Origin: Prosthecobacter vanneervenii | GTDB taxonomy: Bacteria; Verrucomicrobiota; Verrucomicrobiia; Verrucomicrobiales; Verrucomicrobiaceae | DNA length: 64,000 bases | Assembly (NCBI RefSeq): GCF_014203095.1 | Contig: NZ_JACHIG010000008.1 | Span: 248,001 to 312,000, forward strand | Direction of reading: 5' to 3' | Shown here: piece after piece, positions 27,278-36,013 of the stretch | Numbering within the stretch: the first letter of the stretch is position 1 | How the letters are laid out: the number at the start of each line of letters is the position of its first letter | Program-made: the position numbers and the translations under genes | The notes under the pieces: generated by a model | What the model was told of the DNA's origin: nothing | Databases searched by the model: none | Seen by the model: the letters and a program-made list of their open reading frames with translations, nothing else

Positions 27278-28122
27278 TCTTCCAGGCCCGTCAGCACCGC
27301 ATCGAATTCCCCCGACGCCCGTTGGTGATGGGCATCGTGAACATCAACGACGATTCCTTCTGCGGAGACGGCACACTCGATCCCACACAGGCACTGGCTC
27401 AGGCCAGGCAGCAGCTTCAGGACGGCGCCGATATCATCGACATCGGCGCCGAAAGCGCCCGCACCAACCGCGAGGCCATCAGCGTGCAGGAGGAGATCGA
27501 CCGCCTGCTTCCGTTCATCGAAAAATGGCCTGAGCTCGGCTCCCGCTTCAACGCACCGCTGCTCTCCATCAACACCTGGCGCAGCGATGTCATCGCCGAA
27601 GTGCTCCCTCATGGCGGCGACCTCATCAATGACATCAGCGGCCTGCCGGATGCTTTCAATGCCAAGCTCTGCGCCGAGCACAATGCCGGCCTGCTCATCA
27701 TGCACAGCGTCGGCCAGCCCAAGGTGCCTCACACCCACGTGCAGTATGAAAGCATCATGGACACGCTGGACCATTTCTTCACCCAGCGCCTTGTGCTGGC
27801 GGAGAGCGTTGGCCTGCCCCGCGAGAACATCATCCTCGACCCCGGCATCGACTTCGCCAAGCAGCGGGATGACAACCTCACCATCTACCGCGATCTCCAA
27901 CGCCTGCACCGCTTTGAGCGCCCCATCCTGCTTCCCGTCTCACGCAAAACGGTAATCGGAGACGTCCTTGGCGTCCCCGCCTTGGAGCGCGATCCCGGCA
28001 CCCAGGCTTGTATCGCCGCCGGCATTACCCGTGGCGCGCAGATCTTCCGCGTCCACAACGTCAAAGCCGCCGTGCAGACCGTCAAGATGCTCTGGGCCGT
28101 CGAAAGTACTCGCGAGCTTTAG
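27274..28122 (+). CDS. folP: Dihydropteroate synthase-like protein (divergent)
   Basis: Dihydropteroate synthase joins pABA to the pterin in folate synthesis. The 282-residue protein keeps the TIM-barrel family order but with changed motifs: VMGIVNINDDSFCGDG (usual GILNVTPDSFSDGG), DIGAESART (usual DIGGESTRPG), SINTWR (usual SIDT), LINDISG, LDPGIDFAK, SRKTVIG and RVHNV. The Asp of SIDT, which contacts the pterin in E. coli DHPS, is Asn here, and the Thr of ESTRP is Ala. The catalytic Lys and Arg/His positions remain. It is either a drifted folP or a paralogue for a different pterin-like substrate. Confidence 0.72.
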   Translation: MIFQARQHRIEFPRRPLVMGIVNINDDSFCGDGTLDPTQALAQARQQLQDGADIIDIGAESARTNREAISVQEEIDRLLPFIEKWPELGSRFNAPLLSINTWRSDVIAEVLPHGGDLINDISGLPDAFNAKLCAEHNAGLLIMHSVGQPKVPHTHVQYESIMDTLDHFFTQRLVLAESVGLPRENIILDPGIDFAKQRDDNLTIYRDLQRLHRFERPILLPVSRKTVIGDVLGVPALERDPGTQACIAAGITRGAQIFRVHNVKAAVQTVKMLWAVESTREL

Positions 28123-28154
28123 CTCGCTCTGGGAAAGACGCCCATACGCCGCAT

Positions 28155-28187
28155 CAAAAACAAAGCCGCGCTCACCGCGCGGCTTTG
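28155..28187 (-). terminator. Terminator after the RGG-protein gene, shared with folP
   Basis: An 11 bp perfect stem (CAAAGCCGCGC/GCGCGGCTTTG) with a 5-base loop lies between convergent folP and the RGG-rich gene. On the minus strand it is followed by TTTTT, so it should work as an intrinsic terminator for the RGG gene. On the plus strand the T-run is missing. Confidence 0.8.
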
Positions 28188-28214
28188 CCAGATTCGATCT
28201 TTGAAAACGTGCGC

Positions 28215-30014
28215 TTAGGACGCAGCGCCTTCTTCCGTCGAGGATTTTGCCAGTTCTGTTTCGGCCTCTTCCGCCAGCACTGTTTCTTCAATGGATTCTT
28301 CCGTCGGAGGTTCTTTCAGCGTGGACTCAGCCTCTGCTGGTGCGGATTCTTCTTCGCGCACTTCGGCCTTGGCAGGCTCTTCAGCAGCCGGAGATGCCAG
28401 CGCCACTTCAGCCTCCTCAGCCAGCGTTTCTTCCGCCAGTGACTCCTCCACCGGAGCTCCTTGCAGCGCAGCTTCAGCAGCAGGGGCTCCCTTTTCAGCA
28501 GCGCCTTCCTTCTTCGCAGCCACAGGCTCTCCCTGCACCCCCAGGAAGACCATGCCGTCGCTGTACTCGATCACGTAACCTTCATTCGCCAGCCAGCGGA
28601 TGTCCTTGATCACCGCAATCTGTTCTTCCGTAGGATGCTTCGGCGCATCCGCAGGCGTGCCCTCGGGCACCTCAGGCGAAGGCACGATTGACTCCACCAG
28701 CTTCTGCATCGGCATGCCATGGTTGATCTTCAGCTGCTCCACGATTTGTGCCAGGCGGTCTGAGAACACCATGCCGGACTCGATTGCACGCGGCTTCACG
28801 CGGCAGACGAACTGCTTGCCCGCACGACGCTTGAAAAGCTTCAGGCCGCGGCGCTCAAGACCTGCACCCAGCTTCTGCGAGATCTCAAAAAGGTGCTTGC
28901 GCGCGGCGTCCACCGCCTGGCGCAGCATGATGAAGAAGATGTGGGCCAGCTTCTGCTTGTCGATGTTGCCCGGCACCACGGCCTCGCGCACTTCGATCAC
29001 GGCATCATTGCCAAAGGTGCGGCGGAAATGCGCCTCCATGTCGGCACGTGAACTCAGCGCCAGCGGCTCGCCGCCCTCAGGCACTTCGCCCTTCAGGCAC
29101 ACCCAGCGGCGGCCCTTGCTCATGTTTTCCTTCCACTTGGCCACCAGCTCCGGATTCGCTTCCACGCGGATGCGGCGCTTGTAGTCCTCCAGGGACATGT
29201 TCGCAAACCTCTCGCGGTGCATGCGGATCACACCTGTCTGGTAGCTATGGTGGCTTGGCGGGGCGATGATCTCGCCACTCAGGCCGCACACAGCCACGGA
29301 GGCAAACTCTCCCTTCGGTGCTTCCAGCTCAATCTCCTCCACGCGGTAGTACTCGTCCAGTGCGGCGCTGCGCAGCACATGCGCCAGCGCTTCATCGCGT
29401 GTCAGGAAAAGACCGCCGTCTGCGGACACATGATACAGGCCCGTGGCACGCTCCTCGGCACAGCGGAAGCGCACCATGAAGCGGTCACCACCCGCCAGCA
29501 CCAGACGTGCGGCGTCAAACATGCTGAAGGCGTGCCCCGTCTGGCGCACGTGCGCGGCCAGCGCATCCACAGACTTGTCATCCGGAAAGATCGTCACCTG
29601 CACATCCTTTGGGATCTCCACCCACTCACGCTGCGGCGGGCCGCCACGGTCGCGGTCACGATCTCCAAAACGACGCGGGGGGCCACGGCGGTCATCGCCA
29701 TCACGGCGCGGCGGGCCACCTTCACCACGTGGGCGGAATCCGCCGCCTGCACCCTGACGCGGGCCGCCGCCTCCGGGGCCGTCACGGCGCGGGGGCGGAC
29801 CACGGCGGTCATCACGACCTCCGAATCCACCACCACGGCGGTCATCGCGTCCGCCACGCTGCGGACGCTCTTCGCTATCCGCGTAGCGCTGTTTGATCTT
29901 TTCTTCTTTGCCGAATTCGCCCACCCAGGCAGGCATCAATTTCAGGTCGGAAAGGTCCACCAGTCCGCTGGAGATCTGCGGCTGGTTTTCAGGGTTGGCT
30001 TCGGTTTCGGTCAT
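28215..30014 (-). CDS. RGG-rich protein with acidic C-terminal tail
   Basis: A 599-residue protein I cannot assign to a named family. Residues 51-129 are an Arg/Gly/Asp/Pro-rich low-complexity segment with repeated RGG, GGRDDRRG and PPRRDG units, like eukaryotic RGG boxes. Residues 130-495 look folded and contain HVSADGGLFLTRDEALAHVLRSA and YQTGVIRMHRERF. Residues 496-599 are an Ala/Glu-rich disordered tail with a strong net negative charge. A basic RGG arm plus an acidic tail suggests RNA binding or condensate behaviour; this is inference. It has its own terminator and diverges from psd. Confidence 0.7.
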   Translation of the reverse strand: MTETEANPENQPQISSGLVDLSDLKLMPAWVGEFGKEEKIKQRYADSEERPQRGGRDDRRGGGFGGRDDRRGPPPRRDGPGGGGPRQGAGGGFRPRGEGGPPRRDGDDRRGPPRRFGDRDRDRGGPPQREWVEIPKDVQVTIFPDDKSVDALAAHVRQTGHAFSMFDAARLVLAGGDRFMVRFRCAEERATGLYHVSADGGLFLTRDEALAHVLRSAALDEYYRVEEIELEAPKGEFASVAVCGLSGEIIAPPSHHSYQTGVIRMHRERFANMSLEDYKRRIRVEANPELVAKWKENMSKGRRWVCLKGEVPEGGEPLALSSRADMEAHFRRTFGNDAVIEVREAVVPGNIDKQKLAHIFFIMLRQAVDAARKHLFEISQKLGAGLERRGLKLFKRRAGKQFVCRVKPRAIESGMVFSDRLAQIVEQLKINHGMPMQKLVESIVPSPEVPEGTPADAPKHPTEEQIAVIKDIRWLANEGYVIEYSDGMVFLGVQGEPVAAKKEGAAEKGAPAAEAALQGAPVEESLAEETLAEEAEVALASPAAEEPAKAEVREEESAPAEAESTLKEPPTEESIEETVLAEEAETELAKSSTEEGAAS

Positions 30015-30117
30015 ACAGAATCGGTCAGGAAAGGGTCGCGACTATGCCTCGAATCGGGTTTGTCGCCACTTTTGTTCGTGTAGCGTTTTCTTATCTTGGC
30101 ATTATGTGAACAAGTCC

Positions 30118-31020
30118 ATGTCCGCCGCCCCTATCACTTTTTTTAACCGCATCACCCGGCGTCTCGAAACCGAGGCGGTTTATGGGGAGGGGTTTTTGCG
30201 CTTCACCTATGAGAGTCCCCTCGGTGCCCTGCCGCTGCATTCCTTGGTGAAACGGGCCGCTTTTTCCAGTTGGTACGGCAGTCGCATGGACTCCCCGGCC
30301 AGCCGGGCTAAAATCGCCCCCTTCCTGGCCACCTACGACGTGGACACCTCGGAATTCGCCGAGTCCCCGGACTCCTACCACACCTTCAACGAATTTTTCT
30401 ACCGTAGGCTCAAACCCCAGGCCCGCCCCATCTTCCCTGGTGAAAACGTGATCACCTTCCCTGCGGACGGCCGCCACCTCGTCCTGCCGGACGTCGCAGC
30501 CTGTGGCGACTTCTTCGTCAAAGGCACCCGTTTCGACCTCCACGCTTTGTTGCGTGATGAGTCCCTCGCTGCGCGCTTTGCCCACGGCAGCATGCTCATC
30601 TCCCGCCTCTGCCCGGTGGATTACCACCGCTTTCACTTCCCCTGTGCAGGCACACCCGGGCCCTCCCGCCTCATCAATGGCCCGCTCTACTCCGTCAGCC
30701 CCATCGCCCTGCGCCGCCGCGCCAGCATCCACTGGGAAAATAAGCGCGAGATCACCCTCCTCCACACTCCGGTCCTCGGCGACGTCCTGCTGCTGGAGGT
30801 CGGCGCCACCTGCGTCGGCTCCATCGTCCAGACCTACACCCCCGGCACACCGGTCGAAAAAGGCGCGGAGAAAGGCTATTTCCGCTTTGGCGGCTCCTGC
30901 TTCATCACCCTCTTCGAGCCCGGCAAAATCCAATTCACCGACGACCTCCTCGAACACAGCCGCGCAGGCCGCGAAGTCTATGCCCGCATGGGCGATGTAG
31001 CGGCTCACGCCCTCGGGTGA
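30118..31020 (+). CDS. psd: Phosphatidylserine decarboxylase
   Basis: This enzyme makes phosphatidylethanolamine from phosphatidylserine. The 300-residue proenzyme includes SYHTFNEFFYRRLKPQARPI, FPADGRH, SRLCPVDYHRFHFP with the active-site His, and the self-cleavage motif FGGSCF, whose Ser becomes the pyruvoyl group. GGS instead of LGST places it in the longer Psd type. The ATG at 30118 precedes a family-like N-terminus; upstream codons are antisense to the RGG gene. The 3' end overlaps xerD by 16 bp on the opposite strand. Confidence 0.92.
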   Translation: MSAAPITFFNRITRRLETEAVYGEGFLRFTYESPLGALPLHSLVKRAAFSSWYGSRMDSPASRAKIAPFLATYDVDTSEFAESPDSYHTFNEFFYRRLKPQARPIFPGENVITFPADGRHLVLPDVAACGDFFVKGTRFDLHALLRDESLAARFAHGSMLISRLCPVDYHRFHFPCAGTPGPSRLINGPLYSVSPIALRRRASIHWENKREITLLHTPVLGDVLLLEVGATCVGSIVQTYTPGTPVEKGAEKGYFRFGGSCFITLFEPGKIQFTDDLLEHSRAGREVYARMGDVAAHALG

Positions 31021-31898
31021 AACCTGCGGTGCACCTCCTTCAGCCGAGCCTGGTCCACATGCGTGTAGATCTGCGTGGTGGAGATGTCCGCATGCCCCAG
31101 CATCTCCTGGATCACCCGCAGGTCCGCCCCGTTGTTCAGCAGGTGCGTGGCAAAGCTGTGCCGCAGCAGGTGCGGATGCACCCGTGCGGGGTCCAGCCCA
31201 CACAGCGCTGCCCGCTCCTTCACGATCTGCTGGATGCGCGCCGTGGTCAGCCGCGTGCCGTTGCGTGAGAGGAAAATGTGGCTCTGCGACTTCGGCCCCA
31301 CCAGCTCCGGTCGCGCATGCTCCACATACGCCGCGATGGCCTCCCGCGCCGCTCCGCCCACGGGCGAGAGCCGCGTCTTGCTTCCCTTGCCCGTCACCCG
31401 AATCCACCCCTCCTCCAGGCTCAGATTTTCCAACCGCGCGTCTGCCAGCTCCGAGAGCCGCACCCCGCTCGCGTAAAACAGCTCCAAAATGGCCCGGTCC
31501 CGCCGGTCCAGCGGCGCGCTGCCCTTCACAGACTCCACCAGCCGCCGCACGTCCTGCTCGTTCAGCGAGTCCGGCAGGTGCTTCTCCTGCCGGGGCGGCA
31601 GGATCGGGTCCGCTGGGTCGGTGGCGATGACCTTGCGCGCCCGCAGCCAACGAAAGAAAATCTTCAGCGCGATCAGTTCCACCCGCGCCGAGGACGCCGC
31701 GATCCCGTCCTTCTTCCGCTGAGAAAAGAAGCCGCTCACATGCTCCGTCGTCACCGCCTCGGCAGCCGTCAGTTCGTGCTTCATTTTGAACCAGCTGGCA
31801 AACGCCTCCAACACCCGCCGCACCAGCAGTTGGTAGTTTGTGGACAGACCCCGCTCGGTCGCCAGGTGGAGGATGAAGCCGTCAATCAGTTCCTGCAT
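31005..31898 (-). CDS. xerD: Site-specific tyrosine recombinase XerD-like
   Basis: A 297-residue tyrosine recombinase that resolves chromosome dimers at dif. The N-terminal SAM-like core-binding domain (about 1-90) is followed by the catalytic domain with Arg in ASGVRLSELADAR, Lys in TGKGSKTRLSPV, HLLRHSFATHLL, LGHADISTTQIYTHV and the nucleophilic Tyr. Length and motif order are those of XerC/XerD, not a phage integrase. No dif-like site was recognised in the window. Confidence 0.9.
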   Translation of the reverse strand: MQELIDGFILHLATERGLSTNYQLLVRRVLEAFASWFKMKHELTAAEAVTTEHVSGFFSQRKKDGIAASSARVELIALKIFFRWLRARKVIATDPADPILPPRQEKHLPDSLNEQDVRRLVESVKGSAPLDRRDRAILELFYASGVRLSELADARLENLSLEEGWIRVTGKGSKTRLSPVGGAAREAIAAYVEHARPELVGPKSQSHIFLSRNGTRLTTARIQQIVKERAALCGLDPARVHPHLLRHSFATHLLNNGADLRVIQEMLGHADISTTQIYTHVDQARLKEVHRRFHPRA

Positions 31899-31986
31899 TA
31901 CCCCCCCAGCATCGCACGGATTTGCGCGTCACGAGAATGACAAAATTCTTGCCCTCCGGCACCGGGGGCGGCAATGGTGGCCCATT

Positions 31987-32577
31987 ATGGCCTCCTATAA
32001 CAAAGTCATGCTCATCGGCAATCTGACCCGCGACCCCGAAGTGCGCTACACGCCCAAGGGCAGCGCAGTTTGCGACATCGGTCTCGCCGTGAACCGCGTG
32101 TACACCTCCGACAGTGGTGAAAAGGTGGAGGAAGTCACTTTCGTGGATGTCGTCCTCTGGTCCAAGATGGCTGAACTCGCTGGCAAATATCTCCACAAAG
32201 GCCGCCCAGTCTTCATCGAAGGCCGCCTGCAAATGGACTCCTGGGAGGACAAGCAGACCGGCCAGAAGCGCACCCGCATGCGCGTCGTGGGCGAGCAGAT
32301 GCAGTTCCTCGGCAGCCCCGGCGGTGACCGCGCAGGCGGCGGCGGTGGTGGCGATGATGAAGGCGGTTACTCCGGTGGTGGCGGCGGCGGTGGCTATTCT
32401 GGCGGAGGAGGTGGCGGCGGCGGTTACAATCGCCCTCAGCAGCGTCCCCAGCAGCGCCCCGCTCCCCAGCAGCAGCGTCCTCAGCAACGCCCCGCTCCGG
32501 CTCCTCAGCCGCAGCACGATGACTTCGGTGAAGGCCCCATCACCGACGGCATGGAAGACGACGACATTCCGTTTTGA
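31987..32577 (+). CDS. ssb: Single-stranded DNA-binding protein
   Basis: A 196-residue SSB. The OB-fold occupies residues 1-110 (MASYNKVMLIGNLTRDPEVR, FVDVVLWSKMAELAGKYLHKG, RMRVVGEQMQFLG). The long linker is poly-Gly with interspersed Tyr (about 115-150), then Gln/Arg/Pro repeats (about 150-178). The C-terminus ends in MEDDDIPF, the acidic tip that recruits SSB partner proteins. The ATG at 31987 matches the family start. The next gene begins 71 bp downstream. Confidence 0.95.
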   Translation: MASYNKVMLIGNLTRDPEVRYTPKGSAVCDIGLAVNRVYTSDSGEKVEEVTFVDVVLWSKMAELAGKYLHKGRPVFIEGRLQMDSWEDKQTGQKRTRMRVVGEQMQFLGSPGGDRAGGGGGGDDEGGYSGGGGGGGYSGGGGGGGGYNRPQQRPQQRPAPQQQRPQQRPAPAPQPQHDDFGEGPITDGMEDDDIPF

Positions 32578-32648
32578 TTCCCACCGCAGGTGAAATAGCC
32601 CTGCGCGTTTGGAAGAGACCCTGCTTCCAGGTCGTAATCTGCGACCGC

Positions 32649-34868
32649 GTGAATCGCCTTGTCTCCAGTCTTGTTGGCTCCCTTGCAGTCGTTGCCGGGT
32701 CCTCGGTGTTTGCCGCCGATGCCGTTTCCTTCCGCAATGACGTCATGGCTGCCATCTCCAAGGCAGGCTGCAATTTGGGCACCTGCCATGGAAATGCGAC
32801 TGGCAAAGGCGGCTTCAAGCTCTCCCTACGCGGCCAGGACCCTGAACTTGATTTCAAAGCGCTCGCCCGCGAAAGCTCGGGCCGCCGCGTGGATGTTTTC
32901 TCTCCGGAGCGCAGCCTCATTTTGGTCAAGGGCGCCAACCAGATCGCTCATGAAGGTGGCAAGCGTCTCGACCCAAAAAACTGGGAGTACCAGGTGCTGC
33001 GCTCGTGGATCGCTGCCGGTCTGCCGCGCGATGAAAAAACAGCTCCTCAGGTCACCCAGCTCACCGTCTCGCCCGCGGAGCTCGTGCTGGATGAGCCTCA
33101 GGACAAAATGCAGATCTCCGTCAAGGCCACCTTCTCAGACGGCACTCAGCGCGATGTCACCGAGCGCGCCATTTACGAGCCTCTGCAAAACGGCCTCGTC
33201 GAGGTCAGCCGCAGCGGCCTTGTCAAACGCCTCCAGTTTGGCGAGCCCGCCATCCTCGTGCGCTTCCTCAATCAATCGGCACCCGTTCGCCTCACCTTCG
33301 TAAAGAGCAACGCTGCCTTCGCTTGGAGCAACCCGCCGCGCGGCAACTACATCGACACCCACGTCTTCAGCAAGCTCAAGACCCTGCGCATGAACCCCAG
33401 TGGCCTGTGCAGCGACGAGGTCTTTCTCCGCCGCGCCTGGCTCGACCTCTGCGGCATGATACCACCTGCAGATGAAGCCCGTGCCTTTGCGGCCGACAAG
33501 GCTCGCGACAAACGCTCCCGCCTGATCGACCGCCTCATGGCGCGCCCCGAATTCGCCGACTACTGGACGCTCAAGTGGTCCGATGTACTCAAGGTCGAAT
33601 CCCGCACGCTCGACACCAAAGGCACAAAGGCATTCCACAGCTGGATCCGCAGCTGCATCTCGCAGAACCGTCCCATCAATGAAATGGTGCGTGCTCTCAT
33701 CGCCTCTCGTGGCAGCACCTACCACGAGCCCGAGTCCAACTTCTACCGCGCCAACCGCACGCCCGAACTCCGCGCCACTACGGCGGCCCAGGTCTTCCTC
33801 GGCACACGCCTCCAGTGCGCTCAATGCCACAACCACCCCTTCGACCGCTGGACGCAGGACGACTACTACAACTGGTCCGCCGTCTTCGCCAAGGTGGACT
33901 ACAAGATCCTCGAAGAAATCAAACCCAGGGACAAGAACGACAAGCATGAGTTCAACGGCGAACAGCTCGTCTTCCTCAACGCCAAGCTGAACATCACCAA
34001 CCCGCGCACCGGAGACACCGCCAAAGCCCGCTTCCTCGGCGCTGAAATGCCCAGCCTCTTCGAAAAGGAAGATGAACTGCAGGCCGCTGCCAAATGGCTC
34101 ACCAGCGCCCAGCATCCGCTCTTTGCCAAAGCCCAGGCCAACCGCATCTGGTACCACCTCATGGGCCGCGGCCTCGTCGATCCCGTCGATGACATGCGCC
34201 TCACCAATCCCGCCAGCCATCCGCAGCTTCTCGATGCGCTCGCCCAGGACCTCGTCCGCAGCGGCTTTGACCTACGCCACATCGTGCGCACCATCATGCT
34301 CAGCCACACCTACCAGCTGGAGAGCACGCCTAACGAGACCAACGCCACCGACCTCACCAACTACTCCCACCACCTGCCGCGCCGCCTCACCGCCGAGCAG
34401 CTCATGGACTCCCTCTACGGCGCGCTCCGTGTCAGCCCGCAGTTCAAGGACTGGGATCGTGGCCTACGTGCTGGCCAGATTCCTGGGCCCGCCAATGGCC
34501 GTGGCAGCCCCGACCCCATGTCTCCCGAGGCCTTCCTCGTCCAGTTTGGACGCCCCAAGCGCGAGCTTGCTTGCGAGTGCGAACGCGGCACCGACACCTC
34601 TCTCGGTCAGATCTTCCAGTTCATCAGCGGCCCGGTGGTTAGCAGCGTGGTCTCGCAGAAGTACAACCGCCTCGGCTCTCTCATCAAAAATCCTGACAAC
34701 GCCGCCGTCACCCGTGACCTCTATTGGGCCCTGCTCACCCGCGCTCCCACACCGGACGAAAGCAAAGTCATCGAATCCCTCCTCGCCTCCGCCAAGGACC
34801 GACGCCTCGCCTTGGAGGACATCACCTGGAGCCTGGTGAACGCCAAGGAGTTTCTGCTTTGCCGTTAA
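32649..34868 (+). CDS. DUF1549/DUF1553 cytochrome-like secreted protein (second copy)
   Basis: A 739-residue protein from a GTG at 32649, giving a normal signal peptide (MNRLVSSLVGSLAVVAGSSVFA). It has the same domain order as the protein at 14531-16723: a CX4CH cytochrome-like N-terminus (GCNLGTCHGNATGKGGF), a Big-like domain, DUF1549 with CAQCHNHPFDRW, and DUF1553 with RPKRELACECERG. An upstream TTG at 32574 overlapping the ssb stop would add 25 residues before the signal and is less likely. Unlike the first copy, no DUF1501 gene follows; the next genes encode small envelope proteins. Confidence 0.88.
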   Translation: MNRLVSSLVGSLAVVAGSSVFAADAVSFRNDVMAAISKAGCNLGTCHGNATGKGGFKLSLRGQDPELDFKALARESSGRRVDVFSPERSLILVKGANQIAHEGGKRLDPKNWEYQVLRSWIAAGLPRDEKTAPQVTQLTVSPAELVLDEPQDKMQISVKATFSDGTQRDVTERAIYEPLQNGLVEVSRSGLVKRLQFGEPAILVRFLNQSAPVRLTFVKSNAAFAWSNPPRGNYIDTHVFSKLKTLRMNPSGLCSDEVFLRRAWLDLCGMIPPADEARAFAADKARDKRSRLIDRLMARPEFADYWTLKWSDVLKVESRTLDTKGTKAFHSWIRSCISQNRPINEMVRALIASRGSTYHEPESNFYRANRTPELRATTAAQVFLGTRLQCAQCHNHPFDRWTQDDYYNWSAVFAKVDYKILEEIKPRDKNDKHEFNGEQLVFLNAKLNITNPRTGDTAKARFLGAEMPSLFEKEDELQAAAKWLTSAQHPLFAKAQANRIWYHLMGRGLVDPVDDMRLTNPASHPQLLDALAQDLVRSGFDLRHIVRTIMLSHTYQLESTPNETNATDLTNYSHHLPRRLTAEQLMDSLYGALRVSPQFKDWDRGLRAGQIPGPANGRGSPDPMSPEAFLVQFGRPKRELACECERGTDTSLGQIFQFISGPVVSSVVSQKYNRLGSLIKNPDNAAVTRDLYWALLTRAPTPDESKVIESLLASAKDRRLALEDITWSLVNAKEFLLCR

Positions 34869-34896
34869 ACACGCCTTGTTCTACCCTCGCCGGTCT

Positions 34897-35295
34897 ATGA
34901 CCGACGAATTCAAGGATCGCATTTTTCAGGGGGCCCGCCGCATGGTCATCTGGGGAGAGTCCCGTGCCGATGTCCTTCATCGCCTGGAGGTCAATGGTAT
35001 TCCAAGTGACGAGGCGCAGCAAATGTACGAGCGCGCGCTCGCAGAACGGGTCTCCACGCTCAGAACTGATGCCATCAAACAAACGGTTCAGGGACTCGGC
35101 CTGCTGCTGGCTGCCTTCTATCTTTTCAACCGGCTCGCCGAGGGGTCTGGTGCCATTTCCCAGCACGGTGTCGCAGCCATATTGCTGACCGGATTCTTGG
35201 GTGCTTGGCGATTTTTCAAAGGCATCTTCGGCTATCTCCTCGCTCGTTCTCGTGAGGGTTCCCTCTCAGACCATGACGACGACGATAAGGAATAA
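34897..35295 (+). CDS. Small membrane hypothetical protein
   Basis: A 132-residue protein starting MTDEFKDRIFQGARRM. The N-terminal third is an amphipathic, charged domain (about 1-60). It is followed by two probable transmembrane helices (about 65-80 and 90-115) and an acidic DHDDDDKE tail. I do not recognise the family. It lies 28 bp after the DUF1549 gene and is likely in the same transcript. Confidence 0.65.
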   Translation: MTDEFKDRIFQGARRMVIWGESRADVLHRLEVNGIPSDEAQQMYERALAERVSTLRTDAIKQTVQGLGLLLAAFYLFNRLAEGSGAISQHGVAAILLTGFLGAWRFFKGIFGYLLARSREGSLSDHDDDDKE

Positions 35296-35367
35296 GACGC
35301 AGGTCTCTCATCAAGGCATGAACCTGTTCCTGCATGACAAATTCTGCCCCTCGTGGCATATCATGCC

Positions 35368-35946
35368 ATGAGTTCGATCCGCCAACATCTCACTCTCCTT
35401 ATGGTCGGCATGCTCACCGCAGCCGTGTTGTCTTCTTGCACCGGAGGCAGTCTCAGCCGCCTCAGAAACGTGCGCACCGGAGCCATCGGCATTGGCCCTA
35501 CCGGCAGCCATCCTGAAGATCGGCAGCTGCCTCATCTCAAGCCAGAGTCCTCAGAGGAACTCCGAGTTCATCTCGCCGTTCAGCGTGGCGTGGAGCGTGC
35601 CTTGGATGACAGTCGTGCCTTCAGCTACATCCCCTTCACTCAGATGCAGCAGGTGCCCCGTCACCTCACGCCCTTCAATGAGCGTTCCGAAGTCAAAAAA
35701 TTCGCCACCATCAATCATCTCACTGCGGTCGTTCGCGTCTGGGTCACACCCGATTTCACCAACCAGAGCGTCACCGTCGGCATCCTCACCCACAACCGCA
35801 GTGGCAAGCCCGTCGCCACCAGTCTCTCCGAAGCTCCTGGTCCTGTTCCCCCTCTGAAAAATCCCACCGCCCGCTCTTCCCTTTCCACCTGGGAAAAGAC
35901 CGCCCGTGAGGCCACCCAAAAAGCCCTCGCCAAAGTGCGCGGCTAA
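35368..35946 (+). CDS. Putative lipoprotein, unknown function
   Basis: The ATG at 35368 gives 192 residues with a lipoprotein signal ending VLSSC. The mature protein has a conserved-looking alpha/beta region (LAVQRGVERALDDSRAFSYIP through QSVTVGILTHNRSGKPV) but no family I can name. An ATG at 35353 is also in frame. A TATCAT box lies just upstream of the start, with ATGACA 19 bp before it; this is a weak promoter candidate. Confidence 0.6.
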   Translation: MSSIRQHLTLLMVGMLTAAVLSSCTGGSLSRLRNVRTGAIGIGPTGSHPEDRQLPHLKPESSEELRVHLAVQRGVERALDDSRAFSYIPFTQMQQVPRHLTPFNERSEVKKFATINHLTAVVRVWVTPDFTNQSVTVGILTHNRSGKPVATSLSEAPGPVPPLKNPTARSSLSTWEKTAREATQKALAKVRG

Positions 35947-36013
35947 AAGGCTCTGCTGCCTGCGCGTGATTACCGTGAGATCATCCCTCCTCCCAACGTA
36001 AAAAAGCGCTCTC

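Noticed and set aside
31005-31898. Phage integrase and an integrated element near xerD/ssb
   Set aside because: XerD has housekeeping length and motifs; neighbours psd and ssb are chromosomal, with no att-like repeats or phage genes.
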